From: REEB95 sp035648735
GTDB lineage: Bacteria > Pseudomonadota > Alphaproteobacteria > ATCC43930 > CGMCC-115725
DNA: 52,599 bases
Assembly: GCA_035648735.1 (NCBI GenBank)
Contig: DASRKX010000048.1
Coordinates: 1 to 52,599, forward strand
Direction of reading: 5' to 3'
A model generated the notes under the pieces. The model was not told the origin of the DNA. It was given only the letters and a program-made list of their open reading frames with translations, and ran no database searches. The translations under genes were made by a program, and so were the position numbers. Below, in pieces: positions 27,289-35,715 of the stretch (the stretch's first letter is position 1; the number at the start of each line of letters is the position of its first letter).

Positions 27289-28241
27289 GCGCCGAGTTCC
27301 CAAGCCGGTGCGGCCGTGCGTTCCGCGGCACGCAGCTTGGCCGAGCGTGCGCGCGGATTGAGGGAGATCTCGGCAGCGTTCGGCGTCACGGCCTTGCGCT
27401 GGAGCAGGCGAAAGCTCGGCTCGCGGCCGCGAACCGCGGGCAAATGGCGGGTGGCGTGCGGCTCGCCGCCCGAACGCGCGCGCAGGAAGGTTTTAACCCG
27501 CCGATCCTCGAGAGAATGAAAGGAGATCACCGCGAGCCTGCCGCCCGGCATCAGCAGGCGCTCGGCGGCGGAGAGGCCGCGATCGAGCTCGCCGAGCTCG
27601 TCGTTCACCGCGATGCGCAGCGCCTGGAAGGTTCGTGTCGCCGGGTGGATGTTGCCGGCGACCGGCACGGCGCGGCGCACGATCTCGGCCAATTCGCCGG
27701 TGCGCGCGATCGGCGCGTTCTGCCGCGCCCGCAGGATGGCGCGCGCGACGCGGCGGGCGAAACGTTCCTCGCCATAGTCGCGGATAATCCGGATGAGATC
27801 GTCTTCCGCCAGGTTGTTGACCAGATCTGCGGCGCTGTCGCCCTTCCGCTCCATGCGCATGTCGAGCGGGCCGTCAGCGCGGAAGGAGAAACCGCGCGCC
27901 GCGTCGTCGAGCTGCATCGACGACACGCCGAGGTCGATCGCCACGCCCATCACCGCGTCGATGCCGAGCGGGCGCAGCAGGCTCTCCATCTCGGAGAAGC
28001 GGCCCTCGATCAGCGTCAGCCGGTCGCGGTAGCGCGCCGCCAGCGCCGCGCCGGCTTGCACCGCCGCCGGATCGCGGTCGATGGCGACGACACGGCAGCG
28101 CGCCCGTTCGAGCAATGCCCGGCTGTAGCCGCCGGCGCCGAAGGTCGCATCGACATAGAGCGCGCCGTCGCGCGGGTTCAGGGCGGCGACGGCTTCCGCG
28201 GCGAGGACGGGAACATGGGGGCCGGCGCCGGCGGCGCTCAT
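27285..28241 (-). CDS. rsmH: 16S rRNA m4C1402 methyltransferase RsmH (MraW)
   Basis: SAM-dependent methyltransferase that N4-methylates C1402 of 16S rRNA at the decoding centre. The 318-residue protein starts with HVPVLAAEAVAAL and has the SAM-binding DATFGAGGYSRALL, the segment DLGVSSMQLDDAARGFSF, GPLDMRM and the late motif ISFHSLEDRRVKTFL. All are standard for RsmH. The start at 28239-28241 overlaps the mraZ stop by 4 bp. Confidence 0.97.
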   Translation of the reverse strand: MSAAGAGPHVPVLAAEAVAALNPRDGALYVDATFGAGGYSRALLERARCRVVAIDRDPAAVQAGAALAARYRDRLTLIEGRFSEMESLLRPLGIDAVMGVAIDLGVSSMQLDDAARGFSFRADGPLDMRMERKGDSAADLVNNLAEDDLIRIIRDYGEERFARRVARAILRARQNAPIARTGELAEIVRRAVPVAGNIHPATRTFQALRIAVNDELGELDRGLSAAERLLMPGGRLAVISFHSLEDRRVKTFLRARSGGEPHATRHLPAVRGREPSFRLLQRKAVTPNAAEISLNPRARSAKLRAAERTAAPAWELGA

Positions 28242-28693
28242 TGGCCTTCGGCCGGGGGCGGCAGCGTCAGGCCGCGCTCGCGGATGCGCGCGCGCATCTC
28301 CTCGTCGTGCCGCTGAAAGCGCGCGGGCTCCCAGATTTGAAAGTTGAAGCCGCGGCCGACAAAGGCGGCGCTGTCGGTGATGCCGGCGTAAAGGGTGAGA
28401 TCGTCCGGCAGCATGACGCGGCCTTCGCCGTCGAAGGCGAGCGGCCGCGCGTCGCTGATGAAGGCCGAGAGCGCCTCGCGGTCGTCCGACATCTCCGGCA
28501 GGCGATCGAGCCGGCGGAGCAATTCCTCGATGCGCTCGAGGCCGCCGACCTCGATCGCGCCGAGCTTCAAGGCGCGGAAGGCGACGATGCCGCTCTTGCT
28601 GGACGCGGCGAGCACGGCGCGGAACGGCGCCGGGACCGAGACCCGACCCTTGCGGTCGACTTTGTTGATATAGGTCGAAAGAAAAACCGCCAC
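28238..28693 (-). CDS. mraZ: Transcriptional regulator MraZ
   Basis: DNA-binding protein of the AbrB-like fold that represses or modulates the dcw cluster, including its own gene. The 151-residue protein shows two MraZ repeats, each with a DxxGR-type motif: DRKGRVSVP near residue 13 and DGEGRVMLP near residue 88. It starts with GTG at 28691-28693, giving MAVFLSTYINKVDRKGR. It is the first gene of the cluster. Direct TGGGN repeats lie 82-116 bp upstream and are the expected MraZ target. Confidence 0.96.
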   Translation of the reverse strand: MAVFLSTYINKVDRKGRVSVPAPFRAVLAASSKSGIVAFRALKLGAIEVGGLERIEELLRRLDRLPEMSDDREALSAFISDARPLAFDGEGRVMLPDDLTLYAGITDSAAFVGRGFNFQIWEPARFQRHDEEMRARIRERGLTLPPPAEGQ

Positions 28694-28774
28694 AGCGATC
28701 CCCCGAAACGCGGCCCCGCGCCCGCAGGCGCCTCACGTCCCGAAGCCTGCGCAGAGCGGCGCGGAGCCCCTTTA

Positions 28775-28809
28775 TGGGACTATATGGGATACCATGGGAG
28801 AAAATGGGT
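28775..28809. promoter_or_regulatory. MraZ operator: four TGGGN repeats at 10-bp spacing
   Basis: TGGGA occurs at 28775, 28785 and 28795 and TGGGT at 28805, each start exactly 10 bp from the next, so all four lie on the same helix face. MraZ is known to bind direct TGGGN repeats separated by 5 nt upstream of mraZ. Here the TGGGN strand is the plus strand, opposite to mraZ transcription. The array overlaps the candidate promoter, consistent with repression. Confidence 0.85.
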
Positions 28810-28815
28810 GGTCAA
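28786..28815 (-). promoter_or_regulatory. Candidate mraZ (dcw) promoter
   Basis: On the minus strand a -35-like TTGACC (plus 28810-28815) is followed after 18 nt by TATCCC (plus 28786-28791), a weak -10. The elements are interleaved with the TGGGN repeats, so bound MraZ would block polymerase. The -35 is good and the -10 poor, so the exact start is uncertain. Confidence 0.45.
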
Positions 28816-28855
28816 ATGATTAATCTAATAAAACCGTGAGGTTAGCACCCATTTT
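28801..28855. repeat. 10-bp inverted repeat joining the MraZ array to an upstream copy
   Basis: AAAATGGGTG (28801-28810), containing the fourth operator repeat, recurs as its exact reverse complement CACCCATTTT at 28846-28855, with 35 bp between. The distal copy therefore carries an inverted TGGGT on the far side of the putative -35. Confidence 0.75.
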
Positions 28856-28960
28856 GAGGTGATTTTCGGTAAGTCTCGGGTACTTGGAAAAGAACCTCCA
28901 AGTGACGTCCTACCATTACTGGCGCAAGCCGAGAACAATTAAAGAACAAACCGATAAAGC

Positions 28961-29356
28961 GCCAGACGGCCTATAAGCCGGGTTTTGTCCTCGCCTTGCG
29001 GCGATGGATGACCATTCATCTGGGACGCCCGTTACCGGGCGCCTCGCGCGACCGACCCGGACGGCGGCCCCGGAAACTCGCCTTTGCCCTTCAAATCCAA
29101 AGACTTGAAGAACGTGCCGTCCCTATTTGGTCTTGCTCCCGGTGGGGTTTGCCCTGCCGCCGCCGTTACCGGCGGCGCGGTGCGCTCTTACCGCACCATT
29201 TCACCCTTGCCGCTCCCGAAGGAGCTCGGCGGTATGTTTCTGTGGCACTTTCCCTGAGGTCGCCCTCGCCGGACGTTATCCGGCACCGTGCTTCCGTGGA
29301 GCCCGGACTTTCCTCTCCCCGCCCGAAGGCGGAGAGCGGCCATCCGGCCGTCTGGC
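28961..29356 (-). ncRNA. rnpB: RNase P RNA (bacterial type A)
   Basis: Catalytic RNA of RNase P, which cleaves tRNA precursors at their 5' ends. On the minus strand the conserved 5' element GAGGAAAGTCCGGGCTCC is present (plus ~29298-29316), as are the ACAGAA core element and the 3' element ACAAAACCCGGCTTA. The P1 helix pairs 29346-29356 with 28961-28971 exactly (11 bp), fixing the ends to within a few bases and giving a length near 396 nt. Location directly upstream of mraZ on the same strand is common in Alphaproteobacteria. No clear T-tract terminator was seen after the 3' end. Confidence 0.97.
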
Positions 29357-29387
29357 GGTGACATAAGATGGGTACGCGCCGGCGAAG

Positions 29388-30080
29388 TCAAACCGACTGG
29401 GCAAGGATGGTCGCGCGCCGTCGAGTTTCGTCATCGGGCGCGCCGTCGAGGCGGGCGGGCCGGAAATGGCGCTGGAAGGCCATCACCGCGTTTTGCGTCT
29501 GATTATCCAGGACGCCCGATAGCGGGCAGTCATAGCCGAAGGCAGCGAGGTCGCGCTGCAGCGCCGCGATATCGCCGGCCGGCCTCGCCGCCGTGAAATC
29601 CGGCCACAATCCGATGCCGGCGCTGGCGAGCCGGGACCAATCGAAGAGTTCGCCGGGATCCTGCTTGCGGCCGATGGCGACGTCGGAATGGCCGAGCACA
29701 TGACGCGGCGGGATCGGATGGCGCGCCACGATGTCGCGCGCGAGTTCTCCGAGTGCCCGCATCTGCGCCTCCGGAAAAGGCCGATAGCCGAATTCATGGC
29801 CCGAGTTGACCAGCTCGATGCCGATCGAGGCGGCGTTGATGTCGCGCCGGCCGCGCCAGCACGAGATTCCGGCGTGCCAGGCGCGGCGCTCTTCCGGCAC
29901 CAGCCGGAAGATTGTGCCGTCCTGGTCGATCAAATAATGCGCGCTGACCTTCGCCGCGGCGTCGGTCAGGCGCGCCAAGGCTTCGTCAGCGGTCGGCATG
30001 CCGGTGTAATGAAGGATTAGCATATCCACCGCGCCGGGGCGCGGTTCGTGGTTGGGCGAAGGCCGCTCGACGAGCTTCAT
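29388..30080 (-). CDS. N-acetylmuramoyl-L-alanine amidase, AmpD/AmiD type with peptidoglycan-binding domain
   Basis: Zinc amidase that cleaves the MurNAc-L-Ala bond of muropeptides. The 230-residue protein has an amidase_2 domain with putative zinc ligands His24 (LILHYTG), His131 (LGHSD) and Asp141, and the likely catalytic Glu89 (IGIELVN). A C-terminal peptidoglycan-binding domain (about residues 168-222, GDIAALQRDLAAFGY onward) resembles AmiD. No signal peptide or lipobox is visible, so like AmpD it may act on recycled anhydro-muropeptides in the cytoplasm. It lies just upstream of rnpB and the dcw cluster. Confidence 0.92.
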   Translation of the reverse strand: MKLVERPSPNHEPRPGAVDMLILHYTGMPTADEALARLTDAAAKVSAHYLIDQDGTIFRLVPEERRAWHAGISCWRGRRDINAASIGIELVNSGHEFGYRPFPEAQMRALGELARDIVARHPIPPRHVLGHSDVAIGRKQDPGELFDWSRLASAGIGLWPDFTAARPAGDIAALQRDLAAFGYDCPLSGVLDNQTQNAVMAFQRHFRPARLDGAPDDETRRRATILAQSV

Positions 30081-30178
30081 GTCGGCCGCGAGCCTAACGG
30101 ATGGCCGCCGGCGCGGCCACGGCCTTGCGCATCGTGGCGCCGGGTGGTTTCATCGCCACCTGCCAATCGGAGAGCCGC

Positions 30179-30313
30179 ATGTCCTTTGCCTTCGGGCTGA
30201 TCTATTTCATTCTCGGCACCGCTCTCATTGCGCTCTGCCTCTTGGCCATTCCGGGCCGCGGCGGCGAGAGTCACAACCACGCCGCGCCGCGCGATCACGG
30301 CCCGGCGCATTGA
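30179..30313 (+). CDS. Small single-pass membrane peptide with His-rich tail
   Basis: A 44-residue open frame starting at ATG 30179 with a good GGAGAG Shine-Dalgarno sequence about 5 nt upstream. It encodes one hydrophobic helix (FGLIYFILGTALIALCLLAI) and a polar tail with four His residues (HNHAAPRDHGPAH). I do not recognise a family. It ends 16 bp before the haloacid dehalogenase gene on the same strand, so it could be the first gene of that operon. The helix plus tail suggests a membrane-bound small protein, perhaps metal-interacting, but this is inference. Confidence 0.45.
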   Translation: MSFAFGLIYFILGTALIALCLLAIPGRGGESHNHAAPRDHGPAH

Positions 30314-30329
30314 GCGGAACCGACGCCGC

Positions 30330-31055
30330 ATGACCGCGCGCGATCTCGCCGGCGTGAAGGCGCTCGTCTTCGACGTCTTCGGCACTGTGGTCGATTGGCG
30401 CGGCGGCGTCGTCCGCGACCTGGCGGCGCTCGGCCGCAGCCGGGGCCTCATCGCCGATTGGGGCCAATTCGCCGACGACTGGCGCGCGAGCTATCCGCCG
30501 GCGATGGATCGCGTGCGTAAGGGCGAGCTGCCCTGGACCCCTGTCGATGCGCTCCATCGCATGATCCTCGACGGCCTCGTCGCCAAATATGGTCTCAAGG
30601 GCCTAAGCGACGCCGAGACCGATCATCTCAACCGCGCCTGGCACCGACTCGATCCCTGGCCCGATGCCGTCGCCGGCCTCACCCGATTGAAGCGCCACTT
30701 CGTCATCGGCACGCTGTCGAACGGCAATGTGTCGCTGCTGGTGGATCTGGCGAAGCACGGTCACTTGCCGTGGGATGTCGTGTTTTCGGCCGAACTCGTT
30801 CGCCACTACAAGCCCGATCGCGAGGCCTATCTCCTGCCGGCGGCCCTGCTCGGGCTCGATCCCGCCGCGGTGATGCTGGTGGCGGCGCATCCGGGCGATC
30901 TCGAAGGTGCTTCGCGCGCCGGCTTGCGCACCGCCTTCGTCGCGCGGCCTCTCGAATTCGGCGCCAAGGGCAAGCCGCATCAGGTCGCGGCGGGTCAGTT
31001 CGACCTCAACGCGCAAGATTTCAACGATCTGGCGCATCAACTGCTCGGCGGCTGA
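30330..31055 (+). CDS. Haloacid dehalogenase, type II-like HAD hydrolase
   Basis: A 241-residue HAD-superfamily hydrolase. Motif I is FDVFGTVVDW with nucleophile Asp15, the form seen in (S)-2-haloacid dehalogenases. Motif II is the Ser of LSNGNVS, motif III the Lys of HYKPDREAY, and motif IV lies in AAHPGDLEGASRAGLRTAFV. Biochemically characterised relatives hydrolyse 2-haloalkanoates, but many genome-annotated members have unknown substrates. The start at 30330 excludes unrelated upstream open frame. It lies 8 bp before the 5-oxoprolinase gene, indicating one operon. Confidence 0.88.
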   Translation: MTARDLAGVKALVFDVFGTVVDWRGGVVRDLAALGRSRGLIADWGQFADDWRASYPPAMDRVRKGELPWTPVDALHRMILDGLVAKYGLKGLSDAETDHLNRAWHRLDPWPDAVAGLTRLKRHFVIGTLSNGNVSLLVDLAKHGHLPWDVVFSAELVRHYKPDREAYLLPAALLGLDPAAVMLVAAHPGDLEGASRAGLRTAFVARPLEFGAKGKPHQVAAGQFDLNAQDFNDLAHQLLGG

Positions 31056-31063
31056 GTTTCCGC

Positions 31064-34000
31064 ATGGCCGGCTGGCAGTTCTGGATTGACCGCGGCGGTA
31101 CCTTCACCGACATCGTGGCGTGCCGGCCGGACGGCGCGCTCGTCACCCGCAAGCTGCTCTCGGAGAATCCGGGGCGCTACCGCGACGCTGCCATCGCCGG
31201 CATGCGCGACATCTTGGGCGTGGCGCCGGGGGGCCGGCTCGACGGCATCGCCATCGACGCGGTCAAGATGGGCACGACGGTGGCGACCAACGCGCTGCTT
31301 GAGCGCAAGGGCGAGCGCACGGTACTCGTCGTGACCAAGGGTTTCGGCGATGCGCTGCGGATCGGTTACCAGAATCGCCCGAAGCTGTTCGAGCGGCGTA
31401 TCGTGTTGCCGGAGATGCTCTATGAGTGCGTCGTCGAGATCGACGAGCGCGTCACGGCGCAGGGCGATGTGCTGCAGGCGCCGGACCTGGCGGTGGCGAC
31501 GACGGCGCTGCGTGCCGCCTACGATGCCGGTTCCCGCAGCGCCGCCATCGTCTTCATGCACGGCTATCGCTACCCGGCGCATGAGCGCGCCGTCGCCGAA
31601 CTGGCGCGCGAGATCGGCTTCGCGCAGGTTTCGGTGAGCCACCGCGTCAGCCCGCTGATGAAGCTGGTGAGTCGCGGCGACACCACCGTGGTCGACGCCT
31701 ATCTCTCGCCGATCCTACGCCGCTATGTCGACGAGATCGCGGCAGCGCTCGAAGGTCGGCGGCTGTTCTTCATGCAGTCGAATGGCGGGCTGGTCGATGC
31801 CCACCGCTTCCAGGGCAAGGATGCCATCCTTTCTGGCCCGGCCGGCGGCATTGTCGCCGCCGCTGCGACGGCGCGGCTCGGCGGCTTCGACAAGATCATC
31901 GCCTTCGACATGGGCGGCACCTCGACCGACGTGTCGCACTATGCCGGCGCGTTCGAGCGCAGCTTCGAGACGCAAATCGCCGGCGTGCGGTTGCGCGCAC
32001 CGATGATGCACATCAACACCGTCGCCGCGGGCGGCGGCTCGATCTGCTCCTTTGACGGGGCGCGCTATCGCGTCGGCCCCGCTTCGGCGGGGGCCGATCC
32101 GGGGCCGGCCTGCTACCGCCGCGGCGGCCCGCTTACCGTCACCGACTGCAATGTGATGCTCGGCAAGATCCAGCCGCGCTACTTTCCGCAGGTCTTCGGG
32201 CCAGCCGGCGACCAGCCGCTCGATCGCGAGGCGGTGGAGCGGAAATTCATCGAGCTTGCCGCCGAGATCGCTGTCCAGACCGGCGACCGCCGTTCGCCGC
32301 GGGAAGTCGCGGCGGGCTTCGTCAGCATCGCCGTCGAAAACGTGGCGAACGCGATCAAGCAAATCTCGATCGAGCGCGGCTATGACGTGACCGAATATGC
32401 GCTGTGCTGCTTCGGCGGCGCCGGCGGCCAGCACGCCTGCCTGGTCGCCGATGCGCTCGGCATGAAGCGCATCTACATCCATCCCCTCGCCGGCGTGCTG
32501 TCGGCCTATGGCATGGGACTCGCCGATCTGCGCAGCTTGCGCGGGCGTGCCGTCGAGGCGCGGCTCGACGCGGGGTTGTTGCCGCGGCTTGAGGCGATCT
32601 TCGCCGAACTCGCCGATGAAGCCGGCGCCGAGTTGCACGCGCAAGGCATCGCCGCCGGCGATATGACGGTGCTGCGCAAGGCCCATCTCAAATACGAGGG
32701 CACCGACGTGCCCCTGGTGATCGAATACGGCGACCTTGCCGCGCTGCAGGCGGCCTTTGCTGCCATGCATCGGCAGCGCTACGGCTTCGTCGCCGCGGAC
32801 AAGCCGGTCGTGGTCGAGGCGGTCGGCGTCGAAGCAATCGGCCTGGCCGGCCGCGCCGACGATCGTCTCTATGCCGAGGCGCCTTCCGGTACCGCACCCC
32901 TGCCGCTCGACCATGTCGGGATCTTCGCCGAGGGAAAGACCTATGCGGCGCCGATCTATGACCGCGGCGCGATGCTTCCGGGTCAGTCGGTCGCGGGGCC
33001 GGCAATCATCCGCGAGGACACCGCGACCACGGTGGTCGAGCCGGGCTGGCGCGCGATGCTTGACCGCGGCCGTTATTTGGTGATGGAGCGCGCGCAGCCG
33101 CGCGCCGCGCGCACCGCCATCGGCACCGATGTCGATCCGGTGATGCTCGAGATCTTCAACAATCTCTTCATGTCGATCGCCGAGCAGATGGGCGTGGTGC
33201 TCGCCAACACGGCCTATTCCGTCAATATCAAGGAGCGGCTCGATTTTTCCTGCGCGCTTTTCGACCGTCGCGGCGCGCTCATCGCCAATGCGCCGCACAT
33301 GCCGGTGCATCTGGGCTCGATGGGCGAAAGCGTCGAGACGATCATCCACGCCCGGGCCGACGGGGCCGACGGCCGCGGCATGCGGGCGGGCGACGTCTAT
33401 GTGCTGAACGCGCCCTATAACGGCGGCACGCATCTGCCGGATGTCACCGTCATCATGCCGGTCTTCGCCGAGGACGATGCGGCGGGCGCTGGCGAGGTCC
33501 TGTTCTATGTCGCTTCACGCGGCCACCAGGCCGATATCGGCGGCATCACGCCGGGCTCAATGCCGCCGCTCAGCCGCACCATTGAGGAAGAAGGCGTGCT
33601 GATCGACGATTTTTTGTTGGTCGACGGCGGCAAATTCCGCGAGACGGAGACCATAGCGCTGCTTCGGAGCGGCGCGTGGCCGGCGCGCAACCCGGCGCAG
33701 AATCTCGGCGACTTCAAGGCGCAGGTCGCCTCCTGCACCAAGGGCGCGCAGGAGTTGCACCGCATGGTGCGCCATTTCGGCCAAGCGGCCGTCGAGGCCT
33801 ATATGCGGCACGTTCAGGACAATGCCGAGGAAGCGGTGCGCCGCGTGCTCGGCCGCCTCACCGACGGCGAATTCGCCTACGAGATGGATTCGGGCGCTAC
33901 GGTGCGCGTCAAGGTGGCGATCGATCGCGAAGCGCGCCGCGCAATCGTCGACTTCGCCGGCACCAGCGCGCAGCTGCCGACCAATTTTAATGCGCCCGAA

Positions 34001-34687
34001 GCGGTGTGCAAGGCGGCGGTGCTCTACGTCTTCCGCACCCTGGTCGAGGATGAAATCCCGATGAATGGCGGCTGCCTCAAGCCGATCGAGATTCGTATTC
34101 CGCCGGGCTCGATGCTCAGCCCGCGCTATCCCGCCGCGGTGGTCGCCGGTAATGTCGAGACTTCGCAATGCATCACCGACGCGCTCTACGGCGCGCTCGG
34201 GTCGATGGCGGCGGCGCAAGGCACGATGAACAATCTGACCTTCGGCAACGACCGCTATCAGTATTACGAGACGATCTGCGGCGGCGCCGGTGCCGGGCCT
34301 GGCTTCGCGGGGGCCAGCGCCGTGCACACCCACATGACCAATTCGCGCCTTACCGATCCCGAGGTGCTGGAATGGCGCTTTCCCGTGCTGCTCGAAAGTT
34401 TCGCCCTGCGCCGGGGCTCGGGAGGCGCCGGGCGGTGGCGCGGCGGCGACGGCGTCGTGCGGCGGATCCGCTTCCGCGAGGCAATGACCGCGGCGATGCT
34501 CGGCGACCGCCGCCGGGTGCCGCCTTACGGTCTAGCGGGCGGCGAGCCGGGCGCGCTGGCGCGAAATTGGGTCGAGCGATCCTCCGGCGCGCGTGAAGAA
34601 TTCGGCGGCACGGCGGTGATCGAGGTCCGCGCCGGTGATGTGTTTGTGATCGAGACCCCGGGCGGCGGCGGTTACGGCAAGGCCTGA
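31064..34687 (+). CDS. 5-oxoprolinase / N-methylhydantoinase family protein, A and B parts fused
   Basis: A 1207-residue protein joining a hydantoinase-A half (about residues 1-680) and a hydantoinase-B half (from about residue 690, beginning DPVMLEIFNNLFMSIAEQMG). The N-terminus WIDRGGTFTDIV is the phosphate-binding motif; FDMGGTSTDVS and VAAGGGSICSFDGARY follow. The C-terminal half has NAPYNGGTHLPDVTVI and ETICGGAGAGPGF. Single-chain fusion and length match ATP-dependent 5-oxoprolinases, which convert 5-oxoproline to glutamate, whereas many bacterial hydantoinases are split. Substrate remains inferred. ATG at 31064, 8 bp after the dehalogenase stop. Confidence 0.92.
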   Translation: MAGWQFWIDRGGTFTDIVACRPDGALVTRKLLSENPGRYRDAAIAGMRDILGVAPGGRLDGIAIDAVKMGTTVATNALLERKGERTVLVVTKGFGDALRIGYQNRPKLFERRIVLPEMLYECVVEIDERVTAQGDVLQAPDLAVATTALRAAYDAGSRSAAIVFMHGYRYPAHERAVAELAREIGFAQVSVSHRVSPLMKLVSRGDTTVVDAYLSPILRRYVDEIAAALEGRRLFFMQSNGGLVDAHRFQGKDAILSGPAGGIVAAAATARLGGFDKIIAFDMGGTSTDVSHYAGAFERSFETQIAGVRLRAPMMHINTVAAGGGSICSFDGARYRVGPASAGADPGPACYRRGGPLTVTDCNVMLGKIQPRYFPQVFGPAGDQPLDREAVERKFIELAAEIAVQTGDRRSPREVAAGFVSIAVENVANAIKQISIERGYDVTEYALCCFGGAGGQHACLVADALGMKRIYIHPLAGVLSAYGMGLADLRSLRGRAVEARLDAGLLPRLEAIFAELADEAGAELHAQGIAAGDMTVLRKAHLKYEGTDVPLVIEYGDLAALQAAFAAMHRQRYGFVAADKPVVVEAVGVEAIGLAGRADDRLYAEAPSGTAPLPLDHVGIFAEGKTYAAPIYDRGAMLPGQSVAGPAIIREDTATTVVEPGWRAMLDRGRYLVMERAQPRAARTAIGTDVDPVMLEIFNNLFMSIAEQMGVVLANTAYSVNIKERLDFSCALFDRRGALIANAPHMPVHLGSMGESVETIIHARADGADGRGMRAGDVYVLNAPYNGGTHLPDVTVIMPVFAEDDAAGAGEVLFYVASRGHQADIGGITPGSMPPLSRTIEEEGVLIDDFLLVDGGKFRETETIALLRSGAWPARNPAQNLGDFKAQVASCTKGAQELHRMVRHFGQAAVEAYMRHVQDNAEEAVRRVLGRLTDGEFAYEMDSGATVRVKVAIDREARRAIVDFAGTSAQLPTNFNAPEAVCKAAVLYVFRTLVEDEIPMNGGCLKPIEIRIPPGSMLSPRYPAAVVAGNVETSQCITDALYGALGSMAAAQGTMNNLTFGNDRYQYYETICGGAGAGPGFAGASAVHTHMTNSRLTDPEVLEWRFPVLLESFALRRGSGGAGRWRGGDGVVRRIRFREAMTAAMLGDRRRVPPYGLAGGEPGALARNWVERSSGAREEFGGTAVIEVRAGDVFVIETPGGGGYGKA

Positions 34688-34702
34688 GGAATCCACGCCG
34701 CG

Positions 34703-35656
34703 TCAGTCGGGCGGTGGCGCCGCGAAAGCGGGCTTGCGCGTCGACGTACTCGCGAGAATGACTCCGAACAGGATGACGGCGATGCCGACGAGGTGGAAGA
34801 TGTGCAGTTTTTCGCCGAGCGCCATCACCGCGAGCACGGTGGCGAAGGCCGGCAGCAGATGCGTCGTGAAGCCCGCCTTGTTCGGCCCGACCAGCTCGAT
34901 ACCCTTGTTCCAGCAGATATAGGCGATGAACGAGGCGAAGATACCGATATAGAGTGCGGCACCGGCCGCGAGCCAGGTCAATTCCGGCGCGCGGATGAAG
35001 ACGCTTTCGGCGGCATAAAACGGCGCCACCATCATCACCCCCACGACGTTGATGGCGAAAAGCAATCCGATCGTGTCGAGCGCTTTGGGCACGCGCCGCA
35101 GCAGCACGCAATAGAGTCCCCAGGCCGGCATGGCGAGGAAGATGATGAGGTCGCCGATATTGACGCGTAGGCGCAGCAGTTCGGTCAAATCGCCGTGACT
35201 GATGATGACGATGATGCCGAGGAACGAGATCATCATGCCGAGCAATTGGCGCGGCGTGACGCGCTCGCCGTCCAGCAGCCAGGCGATGGCGATGATGTAG
35301 AGGGGCGCCGCCGCGTTCATCAAAACCGCGTTGATGGCCGTGGTGTAGTGCAGGCCGGTATAGACCGCGACCTGGAAGAATCCGACGCCGAGAAATCCCA
35401 GGCCGCAGATCAGCCGCCAGTGCCGCTTCAGGAGCGCTCCCTTGCCCCGGAGGCGGGGAATCGCCAGCGGCGCCAGGCAGGCCGCCGATATCGCCCAGCG
35501 CCAGAAGGTGAGCGCCGCCGGCGGCATGATGTCGCGCACCGCACGGCCGAGCACCCAATTGCCCGACCAGCACAGCATGCAGAAGGTCAGCAGCAGATAA
35601 GGGTAGAGCGCCGCGAATTGGGCCGAGCGTGCGGGCGACAGGCGGCGAGTGGACAT
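34703..35656 (-). CDS. EamA/DMT-superfamily transporter
   Basis: A 317-residue integral membrane protein with about ten hydrophobic helices arranged as two EamA repeats, each of five helices. Typical sequences include WSGNWVLGRAVRDIMPPAALTFWRW early in repeat one, split here into shorter motifs WSGNW and FWRW, and NKGIELVGPNKAGFTTHLLP in repeat two. Family members export amino acids, metabolites or drugs; substrate cannot be told. The ATG at 35654-35656 was chosen over a Met 60 bp upstream because it starts the protein just before the first helix. It converges with the oxoprolinase gene and diverges from the FAD oxidoreductase gene. Confidence 0.9.
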   Translation of the reverse strand: MSTRRLSPARSAQFAALYPYLLLTFCMLCWSGNWVLGRAVRDIMPPAALTFWRWAISAACLAPLAIPRLRGKGALLKRHWRLICGLGFLGVGFFQVAVYTGLHYTTAINAVLMNAAAPLYIIAIAWLLDGERVTPRQLLGMMISFLGIIVIISHGDLTELLRLRVNIGDLIIFLAMPAWGLYCVLLRRVPKALDTIGLLFAINVVGVMMVAPFYAAESVFIRAPELTWLAAGAALYIGIFASFIAYICWNKGIELVGPNKAGFTTHLLPAFATVLAVMALGEKLHIFHLVGIAVILFGVILASTSTRKPAFAAPPPD

Positions 35657-35715
35657 GCGGGGCGGAGCTTGTCGGCCTCGCGCCGTGTCGTCAACCCGGG
35701 CATGATGGCCATGCA

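Noticed and set aside
29127..29391. Small open frames across rnpB
   Set aside because: The region is explained by RNase P RNA with its conserved elements and P1 helix.
30770..31063. 98-residue upstream extension of the 5-oxoprolinase
   Set aside because: It is an out-of-frame reading of the dehalogenase; the family N-terminus WIDRGGTFTDIV begins just after the ATG at 31064.
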